From positions 3,353,066 to 3,417,065 of the forward strand of contig JANPWX010000010.1 of NCBI GenBank assembly GCA_024734555.1: a stretch of DNA of 64,000 nt, read 5' to 3'. Below the pieces are notes generated by a model, which saw only the letters and a list, made by a program, of their open reading frames with translations, had not been told where the DNA came from and made no database searches. The number at the start of each line of letters is the position of its first letter. The first letter of the stretch is position 1. The translations under genes were made by a program, and so were the position numbers. This document shows, in pieces, positions 51,201 to 58,159 of the stretch. This DNA comes from Trochalopteron elliotii. Taxonomy: Eukaryota; Chordata; Aves; Passeriformes; Leiothrichidae.

Positions 51201-53299
51201 GAGACATCAGTAGCAGATATATTGAGAGTGTCTGTGGTGGAAGCTCAGATTGATGCAAACATAGAACATACGATAGTGGATCCCCCAAACAAGGCCACGT
51301 CCACTAGTAAAGCTGCTAGTGAAGCAGAGTCGTCACCTTGTACCCAGGGCCCGAGGGTGGCTGCAGTAGGGATGACGGCACCTTCCATCCCCCAGCAACA
51401 GACACATACAGAATCCAGCCCAAGTCCTCCTGCTGTTGGTCCTACTTTACCAGAGAGGAAACTCGATGCGCGAGGAATACCTCCAACAAACCAGTTTATA
51501 CACATTCAGAATATATCACAAAAGAAAGCTGAAGAGAGCTCATCAGAAATTGTTGTCCAGGTAAGAGAAGACTGAGCAAATAAGGCAGAGATTGAGCAAA
51601 GCAAACGTGTCTGATGCGGTGATAGTCACTGAATGATGTTTGGGTACCTGTGGGTTTATTCTCCAGGTTTTGGTTCTGTTTCTACTCTTAGCTTGTAATC
51701 AATTGCTGTGTTGAAGTCTAATTCTTCTTAATTGGGCTCAGGTTTCTCTCGTACTGTATCATTCACTCTGTCCTCAATGTCTTCCTTCTTCTGTTAAGAA
51801 AACAACCAAACTCATCTCATTTTGCAAAGTACTTTCATTTGCAATGCTTAAAACTGCTTCAACACTTAGTATGGAGTTATGTTCCAGAATCATTTATATT
51901 ATCTATTAATGTTGCTTCTGAGTATAAAATTACTGACGTAGTAGGGTTGTGCTTACTGGAAAAGTTGAGCGAATAAGGTCTAAAATCAGAAGAAAGCTTT
52001 TTAACTTCACTTAGGGTAAGACCACTTCTAAGTTAGCCTAAATGCTTTGAATCATTACTTAACTGCTATGCTTGATTATTTCATTGATTCTGCTGCCTTT
52101 AATATGATGGTTTATGTTGCATTAAGTTGTTAGAATGTCAACTAAGGAGGTATTTAAGTCTTCCAAGTGGCCTTTGTAGACAAGTCCGCATGGCCTATGT
52201 TCAGGCAAATGGTAGTGTGGTTTGAAATTGTTTTAATACGTATCATACTTGTGTTACAATGAAAATACTTCTGATGTAGGAAACAATTTGTGTACAGATG
52301 TTTCAAATTTTTCATGCTACTTTGTGAAGTTTTTACTGGGGCTTACTTCTCTTTTGTAGAAGTTACCAGTTCTGTATTCATTTTTAGTCCTTCTTGAATA
52401 CACAAGGGTTTGTTTTATTTCAAACCTCTATCTCTTGAGAATTGGTACCATTTATCATTGTGGCATGCTACAAACTGTTTCAAAAGTCAAATAATGCCCA
52501 GAATTTGGCATAAAGTCAGAGATTTAGCTTCTAACCTATGAAAGTATAAGCAAAAATAAATAATACAATAGCCATAAAAATAATAATCTTGGAAATAAAT
52601 AGCTATTGTGTTTCCTCAGCCTCTGAGCTGCAGCTCTAAGCAGGGCCAGTGCTTGAACTCTGTTGTATACAAAAAACATAATCCTCCTGGAGTTCTTGGA
52701 CAATGCACTGCCTGGTGGTATTCTTGTGCAGGGCCAGGAGTTGGATTTGATGGTCCTTGTGAGTCATCTTAACTCAGATTATTCTTTTATCGGCACGTCT
52801 TGTCTGAAAAAGATCAGACTGCAGAAAATACATCTGCTTTGGGTTTGCAGAATGGTGGATGATGGGCATTGGTTATGCTGTCACAGACCTTTAGGGAAGA
52901 TCAAAGGCCAAGATCACTGCCTGGAGAGCAAGATTATTCAAATTTTACCTTTCACAACCCAATCCAGTGAAAGGGCTTTGAAGCCTTAGTTAGGGAAAAT
53001 TGCCCTTGGAAAACAAATATTCCCTTTTCCACAAATCTCTGTGCTTGCACAGATGCCTTTACCTTCAAAATTGTTCATTAAACTTAAATATTTTCTTTCA
53101 GACTATCCCTCACTATTCCATCCCTTCATGTCACTCCAGCTCCAATGTGGTGGTGGAACCCAGTGGGCTCCTGGAGCTCAACAACTTCACCAGTCAGCGC
53201 CTTGATGATGAGGAGACAGCAATGGAGCAAGATGTGGACAGTAGCACTGAGGACGGCACTGAGCCCAGCCCCTCGCAAAGTTCTGCTGAACAGTCCTAA
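14481..53299 (+). CDS. EMSY: EMSY, BRCA2-interacting transcriptional repressor (whole coding span, 19 coding exons)
   Basis: Known: EMSY is a nuclear chromatin protein. Its N-terminal ENT domain region binds the BRCA2 activation domain, the segment just after it binds HP1 chromoshadow domains, and it is part of SIN3/KDM5-type histone deacetylase and demethylase complexes. Seen: coding exons at 14481, 18001, 18742, 21024, 22452, 26726, 31408, 33694, 36055, 37940, 40465, 42123, 43193, 44725, 45155, 48087, 49668, 51050 or 51129, and 53102, all GT-AG, with matching phases. Using 51129, the sum is 3873 nt, or 1290 residues plus stop; human EMSY is about 1322. ENT domain is about residues 14-100, basic KPRKRRR near 200, Ser/Thr-rich repeats in the middle, polyQ at 416-427, a Q-rich block at about 905-1080, and an acidic DDEETAMEQD-type tail. 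Odd: exon 19 has an apparent 2-nt deficit (TGA at 51098) unless the internal acceptor is used. Confidence 0.95.
14551..18000 (+). other. EMSY: EMSY intron 2
   Basis: About 3.45 kb. It holds a G/T-rich low-complexity tract (14878-14957), a short GC-rich patch (about 16075-16280) and a tandem pair of TTTGGTTAACTGGGAT-like units (17051-17086). No exon or CR1 fragment was recognised. Confidence 0.5.
14878..14957. repeat. G/T-rich low-complexity tract
   Basis: Long runs of G and T (ttttttgggggttggttgg-like), then poly-T and poly-C. Open frames across it give Gly/Phe/Val nonsense and are rejected. Confidence 0.7.
18001..18100 (+). CDS. EMSY: EMSY exon 3 (ENT domain)
   Basis: 100 nt, residues 24-57: ELEAYAGVISALRAQGDLTK and onward, the first helices of the ENT fold. 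Acceptor CATTCTTCAG, donor GTAACC. Phase 1 in, phase 2 out. Confidence 0.94.
18101..21023 (+). other. EMSY: EMSY introns 3 and 4
   Basis: Intron 3 (18101-18741) and intron 4 (18817-21023) flank exon 4. They are AT-rich, with no recognised repeat. The minus open frame 19226-19525 has no motif. Confidence 0.5.
18742..18816 (+). CDS. EMSY: EMSY exon 4 (ENT domain)
   Basis: 75 nt, residues 57-82: ISTERHRAEVRRAVNDERLT and onward, the charged ENT helices implicated in dimerisation and BRCA2 binding. The acceptor TTTTTTAATAG is unusual in having an A-rich end; the donor is GTAAGT. Being a multiple of three in length, it could be skipped in frame. Confidence 0.93.
21024..21199 (+). CDS. EMSY: EMSY exon 5 (end of ENT domain, HP1-binding segment)
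   Basis: 176 nt, residues 82-141: NMSGPNSSSEWSIEGRRLVP and LMPRLVPQTAF, ending at GNKE. The hydrophobic RLVPLMPRLV stretch lies where human EMSY contacts the HP1 chromoshadow domain (established; exact residues by inference). Acceptor CTGTTTAG, donor GTGAGA. Confidence 0.94.
21200..22451 (+). other. EMSY: EMSY intron 5
   Basis: About 1.25 kb, AT-rich, with one CR1 tail (21312-21436). Nothing else recognised. Confidence 0.5.
21312..21436 (+). repeat. CR1 3'-tail fragment
   Basis: Sense CR1 end: 'ccaggttggatggggcttgg', 'gtctagtggaaggtgcccc', 'ccttccaacccaaaccattc', then degraded ATGA tail units. It lies within EMSY intron 5. Confidence 0.85.
22452..22604 (+). CDS. EMSY: EMSY exon 6 (Ser/Thr/Pro-rich)
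   Basis: 153 nt, residues 141-192: VVVCYSYTSTTSTPTSTPVP and onward to LPSGSTVYVK, matching human EMSY. Acceptor CTCTTCAG, donor GTAAGT. Phase 1 on both sides, so skipping it would join exon 5 to exon 7 in frame and remove 51 residues. Confidence 0.93.
22605..26725 (+). other. EMSY: EMSY intron 6
   Basis: About 4.1 kb, AT-rich, with a large antisense CR1 copy at 25043-25958. Small direct repeats occur near 24340-24400 and 24780-24835. No additional exon was recognised. Confidence 0.5.
25043..25958 (-). repeat. CR1 LINE fragment, about 0.9 kb
   Basis: Antisense CR1: 'caaggttggaagagatcaac', 'atcatctagtccaaccatca', then a 3'-UTR-like middle ('cacctgggagaagagccc') and an ORF2-end-like part ('cacttggcctcattgaacct'). 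It also has a 23-bp tandem duplication at about 25880-25923 (two copies of CCTGTGTCTTTCTGTAA). The plus-strand open frames here are shadows. Confidence 0.85.
26726..26985 (+). CDS. EMSY: EMSY exon 7 (basic nuclear-localisation-like motif)
   Basis: 260 nt, residues 192-278: SVSCSDDDEKPRKRRRTNSS and onward, MSNIMQSIANSLPPHMSPVK, ending TTTQK. KPRKRRR is a likely nuclear localisation signal (inference). Acceptor CTTTTCCAG, donor GTATGT. Confidence 0.95.
26986..31407 (+). other. EMSY: EMSY intron 7
   Basis: About 4.4 kb, the largest intron of this gene in the window. AT-rich, no recognised CR1 fragment or exon. The part 27200-27500 is less AT-rich but carries no motif. Confidence 0.5.
31408..31672 (+). 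CDS. EMSY: EMSY exon 8 (Ser/Thr/Val-rich repeats)
   Basis: 265 nt, residues 279-367: VIIVTTSPSSTFVPNILSKS and onward to VSSTPSVVMSTVAQ. Strong acceptor (poly-T then TTTTTAG), donor GTATGG. The Ser-rich run differs slightly from human in length. Confidence 0.94.
32261..32308 (+). repeat. (GAAT)12 microsatellite
   Basis: Twelve uninterrupted GAAT units. The lack of interruptions suggests it is still length-variable. Confidence 0.95.
33237..33340 (-). repeat. CR1 tail fragment
   Basis: Antisense CR1 end: GGAATCATTGAATCACAG, 'tgggttgaaagggacctta', 'aacaccttccactaaacta'. It is followed by a TATATAAATATA run. Confidence 0.85.
33694..33966 (+). CDS. EMSY: EMSY exon 9 (polyglutamine)
   Basis: 273 nt, residues 367-458: VSTSAVKVASTRLPSPKGLV, QILAQFPKQHQQSPKQQ, then Q7-P-Q4 (residues 416-427) and GIKPTIQIKQES. 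The pure (CAG)6 block at 33843-33860 looks expanded relative to human EMSY as I recall it. Acceptor TTTCACAG, donor GTAGTT (weak at position +5). The opposite-strand Ala-rich frame is a shadow. Confidence 0.94.
33967..36054 (+). other. EMSY: EMSY intron 9
   Basis: About 2.1 kb, AT-rich, with an A/C-rich low-complexity tract (35795-35885) close to its 3' end. Open frames are unsupported. Confidence 0.5.
35795..35885. repeat. A/C-rich low-complexity tract
   Basis: A runs alternating with CC and CCC (AAACACCCCAAAAACAAAC-like). The Lys/Pro-rich and Phe/Gly-rich frames crossing it are artefacts. Confidence 0.7.
36055..36204 (+). CDS. EMSY: EMSY exon 10
   Basis: 150 nt, residues 458-508: GVKIITQQVQPSKILPKPVT and onward, SSNSPIMVVSSNGTIMTTKL. 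Acceptor TCCTTTCCTAG, donor GTAAGT. Phase 1 on both sides. Confidence 0.94.
36205..37939 (+). other. EMSY: EMSY intron 10
   Basis: About 1.7 kb, with one antisense CR1 tail (36815-37074). Nothing else recognised. Confidence 0.5.
36815..37074 (-). repeat. CR1 3'-end fragment
   Basis: Antisense CR1: AGAACCATAGAATTGTTACA, 'gcttccagggatgttgattc', 'cagcttgttccaatgtccaa', 'cctgaacctccccaggtgca'. It lies within EMSY intron 10. Confidence 0.85.
37940..38113 (+). CDS. EMSY: EMSY exon 11
   Basis: 174 nt, residues 508-566: TQATYTRPTVSPSLGARMAG, YVKTTSGSIITVVPKSLATL and GGKIISSNIVS. Acceptor TTAAAACAG has a poor final pyrimidine run, but CTCTCTCTTT lies just upstream. Donor GTAGGC. Phase 1 on both sides. 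Confidence 0.94.
38701..38880 (+). repeat. CR1 3'-tail fragment
   Basis: Sense CR1: TACTGGTACAGGTTGCCCAG, 'ctggaagtgttcaaggccag', 'gtggaactggatgagcttca', 'cccttccaacccaaaacac', ending near GGTTCTACCAT. Confidence 0.9.
39778..39895. repeat. A/C-rich low-complexity tract
   Basis: About 115 bp of A runs broken by C, CC or CCC. The complementary strand reads TTTTGGGTT-like. Hydrophobic Phe/Gly/Trp frames on the minus strand across it are artefacts. Confidence 0.75.
40465..40601 (+). CDS. EMSY: EMSY exon 12
   Basis: 137 nt, residues 566-611: TTTKITTIPMTSKPNVIVVQ, KTTGKGTTIQGLPGKNVV and TTLLNAG. Acceptor AAAAATTTAG follows CTTTTCCCAC. Donor GTGAGT. The exon ends on a codon boundary. Confidence 0.94.
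40602..42122 (+). other. EMSY: EMSY intron 12
   Basis: About 1.5 kb, AT-rich, with poly-T-rich stretches. Nothing else recognised. Confidence 0.5.
42123..42296 (+). CDS. EMSY: EMSY exon 13
   Basis: 174 nt, residues 612-669: GEKTIQAVPAGAKPAIITAT, RPITKMIVTQPKGIG, ATKIIPTKIVYGQQGKTQ. Acceptor CTTCTCTACAG, donor GTACAG. Phase 0 on both sides. Confidence 0.95.
42297..43192 (+). other. EMSY: EMSY intron 13
   Basis: About 0.9 kb. No repeat or exon recognised. The 119-codon open frame (42568-42927) has no motif or homology that I recognise. Confidence 0.5.
43193..43391 (+). CDS. EMSY: EMSY exon 14
   Basis: 199 nt, residues 670-736: VLIKPKPVTFQATVVSEQTR, QLVTETLQQASRVAETGNSS, and a serine run SSSSSTESSQSSQ. 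Acceptor TTTCTAATTAG. The donor GTCTGT departs from GTRAGT at +3 and +4. Confidence 0.93.
44475..44516 (+). repeat. Remnant of a CR1 tail
   Basis: Short sense CR1 end ('gttggatgagagccctccaa', 'ccctaaatggttctgtgatg') immediately before a second, longer CR1 tail. This indicates a separate, earlier insertion or a duplicated tail. Confidence 0.65.
44521..44701 (+). repeat. CR1 3' tail abutting EMSY exon 15
   Basis: Sense CR1: ACTGGCACCAGGTTGCCCAG, 'ctagaagtgtccaaggccag', 'ggtctagtggaaggtgtccc', 'cttccaacccaaaccattcc', with terminal ATTCTATGAT. It ends about 23 bp before the exon 15 acceptor dinucleotide. Confidence 0.93.
44725..44889 (+). CDS. EMSY: EMSY exon 15
   Basis: 165 nt, residues 736-791: DSQPVVHVIASRSQDWSEHE, IAVDTNPTIIYQDVSSESQS, and STIKALLELQQTT. 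The acceptor TTTTTTTTGCAAACAG is separated from the CR1 tail by only about 20 bp. Donor GTCTGA is weak, like that of exon 14. Phase 1 on both sides. Confidence 0.94.
44890..45154 (+). other. EMSY: EMSY intron 15
   Basis: The shortest intron, 265 bp, AT-rich. Nothing recognised beyond splice signals. Confidence 0.6.
45155..45310 (+). CDS. EMSY: EMSY exon 16
   Basis: 156 nt, residues 791-843: VKEKLESKPRQPTIDLSQMA, VPIQMTQEKRHSPESPSIAV, and VESELVAEYITT. The acceptor region AAAGCAG holds two tandem AGs (NAGNAG); the distal one gives the human-like TTVKEK junction. Donor GTAAGT. Phase 1 on both sides. Confidence 0.94.
45311..48086 (+). other. EMSY: EMSY intron 16
   Basis: About 2.8 kb. Contains a candidate 60-nt cassette exon (46993-47052) and, at its end, a possible alternative acceptor (48023) that would lengthen exon 17. 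A human-like segment ERTDEGTEVAFPLL that I recall from this junction was not found. Confidence 0.5.
46993..47052 (+). CDS. Candidate cassette exon of EMSY (unconfirmed)
   Basis: Seen: a strong acceptor (TTTTTTGTCTGTCTGCAG) at 46975-46992, 60 nt open in the EMSY frame (DSGRQHCIGSHSEEYLHNHI), and a donor ATAG|GTTAGA at 47053. Incoming and outgoing phase are both 1, matching exons 16 and 17. Inference only: there is no homology that I can recall with confidence, and a 20-codon open stretch arises by chance fairly often. Confidence 0.3.
   Translation, partial: TQEDNTVLVHIRKNIYTTI
48087..48238 (+). CDS. EMSY: EMSY exon 17
   Basis: 152 nt, residues 843-893: VSHRSQPHQSSQPQRTLLQH, SQTATQTSVVVKSIPASST, ending ITHIMQQ. 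Acceptor CTTTACTTTCAG; donor GTTGGA (poor). An upstream acceptor at 48021-48023 would add 63 nt in frame. Confidence 0.92.
48239..49667 (+). other. EMSY: EMSY intron 17
   Basis: About 1.4 kb, with a sense CR1 tail (48430-48646). The 105-codon open frame 49143-49460 is unsupported. Confidence 0.5.
48430..48646 (+). repeat. CR1 3'-tail fragment
   Basis: Sense CR1: 'ggataaattctttactgtag', 'gcattggcatggattgcttg', 'ccctggaagtgttcagggtc', 'ccaacccaaaccattctgtg', ending ATTGTG. Near full 3' end. Confidence 0.9.
49668..50231 (+). CDS. EMSY: EMSY exon 18 (glutamine-rich block)
   Basis: 564 nt, residues 894-1081: ALSSHTAFTKHSEQLGTEEG, EVEEMDTLDPQTGLFYRSAL, then a Q-rich stretch (QKQQKLSQPQLEQTQLQVKT and onward) ending SEKQPASQ. 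The longest coding exon. Acceptor TTTTTCTTCTTAAG, donor GTAACG. Phase 0 on both sides. Confidence 0.95.
50232..51049 (+). other. EMSY: EMSY intron 18
   Basis: About 0.8 kb. It carries an almost perfect inverted repeat at 50343-50371, 110 bp after the exon 18 donor. Otherwise unremarkable. Confidence 0.5.
50343..50371. repeat. Short inverted repeat (hairpin)
   Basis: TTCTGCTGGG at 50343-50352 and CCCAGCAGAA at 50362-50371 are exact reverse complements. The nine bases between can extend the stem (GTAA with TTAC) apart from one bulged A. Confidence 0.85.
51050..51560 (+). CDS. EMSY: EMSY exon 19, with apparent 2-nt frame lesion and internal acceptor
   Basis: Seen: a good acceptor GATTTTCAG (51041-51049) opens VQHLTVMQGSTVREIT, similar to human VEQPIITQGSSVTKIT, followed directly by TGA at 51098-51100. 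The exon is 511 nt, not a multiple of three. Two further bases just before that TGA would bring the frame into register with the downstream human-like part (GGSSVPKL, ASTETSVADILRVSVVEAQI, IQNISQKKAEESSSEIVVQ). A second acceptor, CCTTTTGTTTCAAAG at 51114-51128, gives a 432-nt exon starting GTA GCA GGT (51129) in frame with exons 18 and 20 and removes the lesion. Donor GTAAGA. Either the reference is wrong here or the internal site is used. Confidence 0.88.
51561..53101 (+). other. EMSY: EMSY intron 19
   Basis: About 1.5 kb, AT-rich, with one short CR1 tail (52727-52790). The open frame 52663-52989 overlaps that repeat and is not supported. Confidence 0.5.
52727..52790 (+). repeat. Short CR1 3'-tail fragment
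   Basis: Sense CR1 end: GGGCCAGGAGTTGGATTTGA, 'tggtccttgtgagtcatctt', 'aactcagattattctttt'. It belongs to a different CR1 subfamily from the intron 14 and 17 copies, judging by the wording of the tail. Confidence 0.7.
53102..53299 (+). CDS. EMSY: EMSY exon 20 (last, stop at 53297-53299)
   Basis: 198 nt, residues 1226-1290: TIPHYSIPSCHSSSNVVVEP, SGLLELNNFTSQRLDDEETA, MEQDVDSSTEDGTEPSPSQS, SAEQS, then TAA. It closely matches the human C terminus (conserved acidic tail). Acceptor TATTTTCTTTCAG. Confidence 0.96.
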   Translation, partial: TIPHYSIPSCHSSSNVVVEPSGLLELNNFTSQRLDDEETAMEQDVDSSTEDGTEPSPSQSSAEQS

Positions 53300-54700
53300 G
53301 GAATAGGGACACTGGAGTGCACTTTAAAATATCTTGGGATTTTGAGCATCCAAGATGCCCTTCTATTGTAATGTCTTAGAGCACTTTGCCTATTAGAATT
53401 GTTCATTGGACTCTTGAAGCATCAGTATGTTTTAACAAGACAGCATTGCAAAAGCTGCATCTTAAAAATTGTTTTGGAAAAAAAAGAGATTACCAAGATT
53501 TAGTAAACCTGTGACAGTGGAATGTACTCCTGTTCAAAAACAAATCTGCAATGAATTCTACAGCTTGTGCTATGGAAGCCCTTCCCCAGATACTGAAACA
53601 GCTTTCAGTGAGAAAGGATCATTATTTTGTGGTGTCTTTTTAGCTGTTGAGCCAAACACCATTAAAAAAAAAAATTAATAATTTTTTTTTTTCAAATAGC
53701 ATGTGAGAGATAAAATGTCTCTGACAGTGCTGAAAAAGCCCCAGGAATTTTGGAATTGGTTAGCTTTCTTGCACTCATGCTCACTTAAAATCTTTTTTCA
53801 GAGGCTTAAAATATTTTTTTTAAATTCTTGTTGGTGAATGTTTGGAAATAAGCAAAACTGCTAACTGGTAGCGAAGTGGATTTGCTAGTGGAGTTTTGTT
53901 TTCATGCTTAACAAGAAGTAGGGTAATGGTAGATGAGGCATTTCTATGTGCCATAAGCATGCAAAACACTCATCTACCCTAGTTAACCAACGATTATTTA
54001 TTTAAATATAAAATTTAAAGTGAGAAGTTGTTGAAAAAGCTCCTGTGAAACAGGCAATTGTATTGATTCTAGTACAAACCAGGGAGAAGGAGGTGTATTT
54101 TGCTGTTAATCAGTTTTTCAAAATTGGGGATAAATAGTTCAACATCTTTCCAAGTTGAACTTGAGAATTTAGAAGTGAGCTAAGACTTTTAAAATCTATA
54201 TTTTACTCTTACATGCTGTTTTTAAAGTTGATCATTTGGGGAGTTTAAAAGCTTAAATGGGTATACAATGGTAGGTTTCCAAAATTAGCCTTATGCCTTG
54301 GCTTGTTGAAGCAATACATTGGGGTTTTGTGATAGTTACAAGTCGCAGAGAGTGGTTTGGGTTCAGGTGGGACAAGAGAACCAGTTTTAATACATTCTGG
54401 TAATCAAGACAATACTTTTTTTTCCCAAAATGTATATAAAACCATGTTTTTAACTGTTTTGTATAGATTTCATTATAAATAACTAAGCATTTTATGACTT
54501 TGACATATCATTTAATTGTATATACATGTATAAGCCTAACTGCCCATGTTTTGGTGCTGAAGTACTGTAAGTAGATTTCATCCAAAGTCTAATACAGCTT
54601 TTTGCGTCAGTCTTTTTCTTAAGCTGTCATTTTACTGTTGATATTGTAGTTAAGGTTAAATTCCAATTGGAGTAACTCCAACTGAAAAATACAAACCCTA
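53300..54700 (+). other. EMSY: EMSY 3' UTR (end uncertain)
   Basis: AT-rich sequence directly after the stop codon. A variant poly(A) signal ATTAAA lies at 53661-53666, but the A-rich DNA right after it could mislead. No clean AATAAA is seen before about 56,224, so the real end of the transcript is not decided here. Confidence 0.4.
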
Positions 54701-57324
54701 AAAACCATTTATCTTACCTCTCCTGAGTATCCACCTGTGTTAGAACTTACAGTAACCCCTAGAGGGGGCTCTTGGTTTTCTCTAATGTCAGTTATCCTAT
54801 AAACTAAGTCACTAGGACCTTCATATACTTCTTTTTTCCTTCTGTTTTCTTTTTCCATCAACATTAGTTCCAAAATAATGTACTTTATGATTGTGGAGAA
54901 GTGTCCAGATTTTATTTGATATCCAAATACTGGAATAGTGGGTTATGAAACTAATGATTTTTGTGTTTACCTTTGTATTGAAGTAAGTACTAGTTTGGGT
55001 TCTGCTATCCATAGTGCTCAGGATTGAAGAGAATAATGTTATAAATGAAGCATTCCACATTTCTTTCTTTAGTTAAATAATAACTCTGTCATTATTGTAG
55101 GTAGTTAAGGTTTTGGTTGGGAGATTTTACTCGTTTTACTGAAATCACAGCAGTCTGCAAAAGTGAAGAAGTTGTGCTCTAAGTTGTGAAAGTTCCACAT
55201 AGCTACAGAATGACAAAAGCTTAATACTGATGTTATCAGCAGTGAACAGTCTGTTGTGCTTTGCATAAGTCAGCATAAGGAATGGTCTGTATTTCCATAC
55301 CCAGCTTTGAAGGGCCCAAAGCAGTGACACACAAGTTCTTCTGGCTTGTATCAAATTTTCATTGTCACCTGGGCTCTTGTAGTGCTTTGAGTGTCCCTGG
55401 CATATCTAGGACTGGAAGGCCATGAGAATATAAGAGAGAGCAAGATTTTTCTTAAGTACTTATGACTAAGAACATTGCCCTAATTATAGTTTCAGTTTTA
55501 GGTGAAGGTATATGCTCTCCCCAGCCAAAAATAGATACCAAGAAATGGCCTAAGGTGAATTCAACACCTAATGCATTCACTATAGTGTTGAGTTCTGGTC
55601 CAGTTTATTCTGATGTTTTATGTATGACTTTATTTGCCTCTTTAGTGATGACTGGAGCAAAGGTATGGACAACTACAGTGGACTATTTGATAGTTCTTTG
55701 AAGACAGCAAATTGTTTAACACCTCAAAGCTTTTCATGTTTCTATGAGAAGTGATTGAATTAAGGTTGGCAAGTTCAAGCACATGGTAGGGATGTCAAGG
55801 GGTGATGTAAGAAATTTAAAAGAATGAGCTTTGGTAATCAGTGTGTTCATTCTTGACACTCTTCACTTACTGCTTTCCCAAATTTCAACTTGTTTTTCTT
55901 CAGATTCTTTTATTTAATTTGTCTGTTTCAGCACTTCATCATATGAATACCTTTACAAATAAGAAATAGACAAGATGAGCTAAAATGTAGGGTAGATACG
56001 TTGGTTTGTTTTGTTTCTTTCTTGATTTTTGATAGTGACAGTAAGACAAGGTGCTTGGAGCATTTGGCCCTCTCTCCTTTGCATGAACTCCAGGCATCAC
56101 TGCCTGTTCTTTTGTCCTCCCTGGCAGATGTGCAGTTTTTCTTACCGGCCCTTGAGATACTTCATCCCTCTGCAGCCATGTATCCACTTCTCACAGCCCT
56201 ATAAATATCAGCAAATTGCTAAAAATAAAACATCAGTATGTAAAACAATATTTGCATATCCCATGTCCCTCGTAAGCTGCATCTTCATTCCTGAAATTAA
56301 TTTGATATCCCTTCTTGGAACAGAAGAAAGAGTAGGTATGGTGGTGATAATTTTTGGTACTGGGAATTAGCAGGCAATAGGCTTGTATCTTATCAGAAAG
56401 CTGTGGATAAATTGTAGAGCAAGTGAAATGACATTAGTGAGTCGCTTTGAATCCAGCAGTTTAATGAATGTGCTCTGGTACCGCAGTAACACATGAATTT
56501 TCAAAAAAGGATTCTAAGAAAGTGAACTGAAGTTAGAGGAAGTAAGACTTGGGGGAATTTATGTGTGCTTTGAAGATGCAGGGAATCACAGAAGACTACA
56601 TGTTTTCTGGAAAGCTTAAAGCGTTGCAATAACTATGCTACAGTTATATATAGTTAAGCCCCTTAGGGCCCTTTGAACAGAAGACGTGACTAAATCAATG
56701 GGATTTAAAAAAAAACAAAACCAAAACAAAACAACCAACAAAAAACCACACCTATCTAAAATCTTCTAAAAAAATAAAAAATCTTGAATTAAGAATATAT
56801 GCTTTTGTTTCTAATGCAGAAATAGTTCCTGAAGTCTAATGATTTCACAGGTGAAGGTGGTTTTGCATCACCACAGGTACACACAAAGGCAGATGATTTC
56901 AGCTTGGCAACATTCAACCCGGAGAAGACTGATCATAATTTAGGATAATGAGCTAGAAAAATACCGCTTTGGGGTTTGCCTGTATTGGAAAAAAAAGTAT
57001 GTTTAGCACCAGCATGTTTATGCTCAGCTCCTTTCCCTAAGTTTTGAAGTAAATCATGAAGAATGTTTGCCAACAGCCTGTGCATGGTTTCCTTCCACAC
57101 TGTGGGACTGAGTTTTTCCCCTACTCAAAGTCTGTCCTGAAAATCTTTGGATCTGTTTTCTTCCAGTAGAAAAGAAACACTTAACCTTATGATAAATTTA
57201 GAGCTTAACAAAGCTTATCAAAGAGAAAGTTAGGGAAGAAGTATCTTTAGGTGTATTTATGGGTTCCTTTGCAGGAAGAAATTGTTGTTTGGGCATTTCA
57301 GTCTGGTATAGAGGCACAGTCTCA
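54701..57324. other. Downstream flank, no gene recognised
   Basis: AT-rich DNA with an AATAAA at 56224-56229 and an A/C-rich tract (56708-56755). Open frames up to 113 codons have no recognisable motif. Confidence 0.45.
56708..56755. repeat. A/C-rich low-complexity tract
   Basis: AAAACAAAACCAAAACAAAA-like run, the same compositional type as those in introns 9 and 11 but shorter. Confidence 0.7.
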
Positions 57325-57510
57325 TCATCAAATGATTTGTGTTGGAATGGACCTAAAAACTCATCCAGTTCAACCCTCCAGCCATGGACATGGACACCTT
57401 CCACTAGACCCGGTTGCTCCAAGTCCTGTCCAACCTGGCCTTGAACACTTCCACGGATGGGGCAGCCACAGCTTCTCTGGGCAACCTGTGCCAGCACCTT
57501 GATACTGTGA
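57325..57510 (-). repeat. CR1 3'-end fragment
   Basis: Antisense CR1: 'gtgttggaatggacctaaaa', 'catggacaccttccactaga', 'aacctggccttgaacacttc', 'gccacagcttctctgggcaa'. Ends near 57510. Confidence 0.9.
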
Positions 57511-58000
57511 CAGGAAAAAAAAAAAAAGGCTTGAAAAAAAAATAGTAAGACTGAGGATAATTAACTGGGATTGACAAGGGGTATAGTATTTTTATAATTT
57601 GCAGCCTTTTCTCTCTAATCAGCATAGATGCTGCAGGTAGAAATCGAGTGGCCTTGTCTCTGATCTTGGTGATGAATTGAGAGTTGCATTGGTATGCTAA
57701 GGATTTAAAGTGTGAAGAAAAGAAATGGAGAACTTGGTGGTACCTTGAGACATGTAGAGCTATGAGTGGCTTGCAAAGATGGTTAGTCATCTTGGATGGG
57801 TTTTGGGGGGTGGTGTTTTCATTGTACTTTGGTGAAAAGTTGCTGAAGTGTTAAAATAGGAGAATCAGTACCTGTGAACTTGCTCATTAATTCTAGAGAA
57901 AAGGGTCTTTGAATTATTTGGTACAGAATAGATATTAAAAAGTTTTCAAGCACTGTGGACTGAAGAGTAATCAAATGGTCTTGTATAATTTTTGAAGCCC
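57511..58000. other. Intergenic DNA, nothing recognised
   Basis: Poly-A run at 57511-57541, then AT-rich DNA. The 128-codon minus frame crosses the CR1 edge and is not a gene. Confidence 0.45.
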
Positions 58001-58079
58001 AGGACTGCCCCCACACCAAGGGGTTGAAACAGGATGATAAGATACTTTCCAGCTGAAACCATTCTGTGATTCTGTGATA
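58001..58079 (+). repeat. CR1 tail fragment
   Basis: Sense CR1 end, degraded: 'gggttgaaacaggatgataa', 'tttccagctgaaaccattct', with terminal units GTGATTCTGTGATA. Confidence 0.75.
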
Positions 58080-58159
58080 ACTGTTAGAAATATCCAATAC
58101 TCCAGATCTGGTCCTACTCAAAACTTCCTATGATTTTTGTTTTGCTCAATCCTTGGCCT

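Noticed and set aside
51245..51505. Minus-strand frame over EMSY exon 19
   Set aside because: Shadow of the EMSY coding strand.
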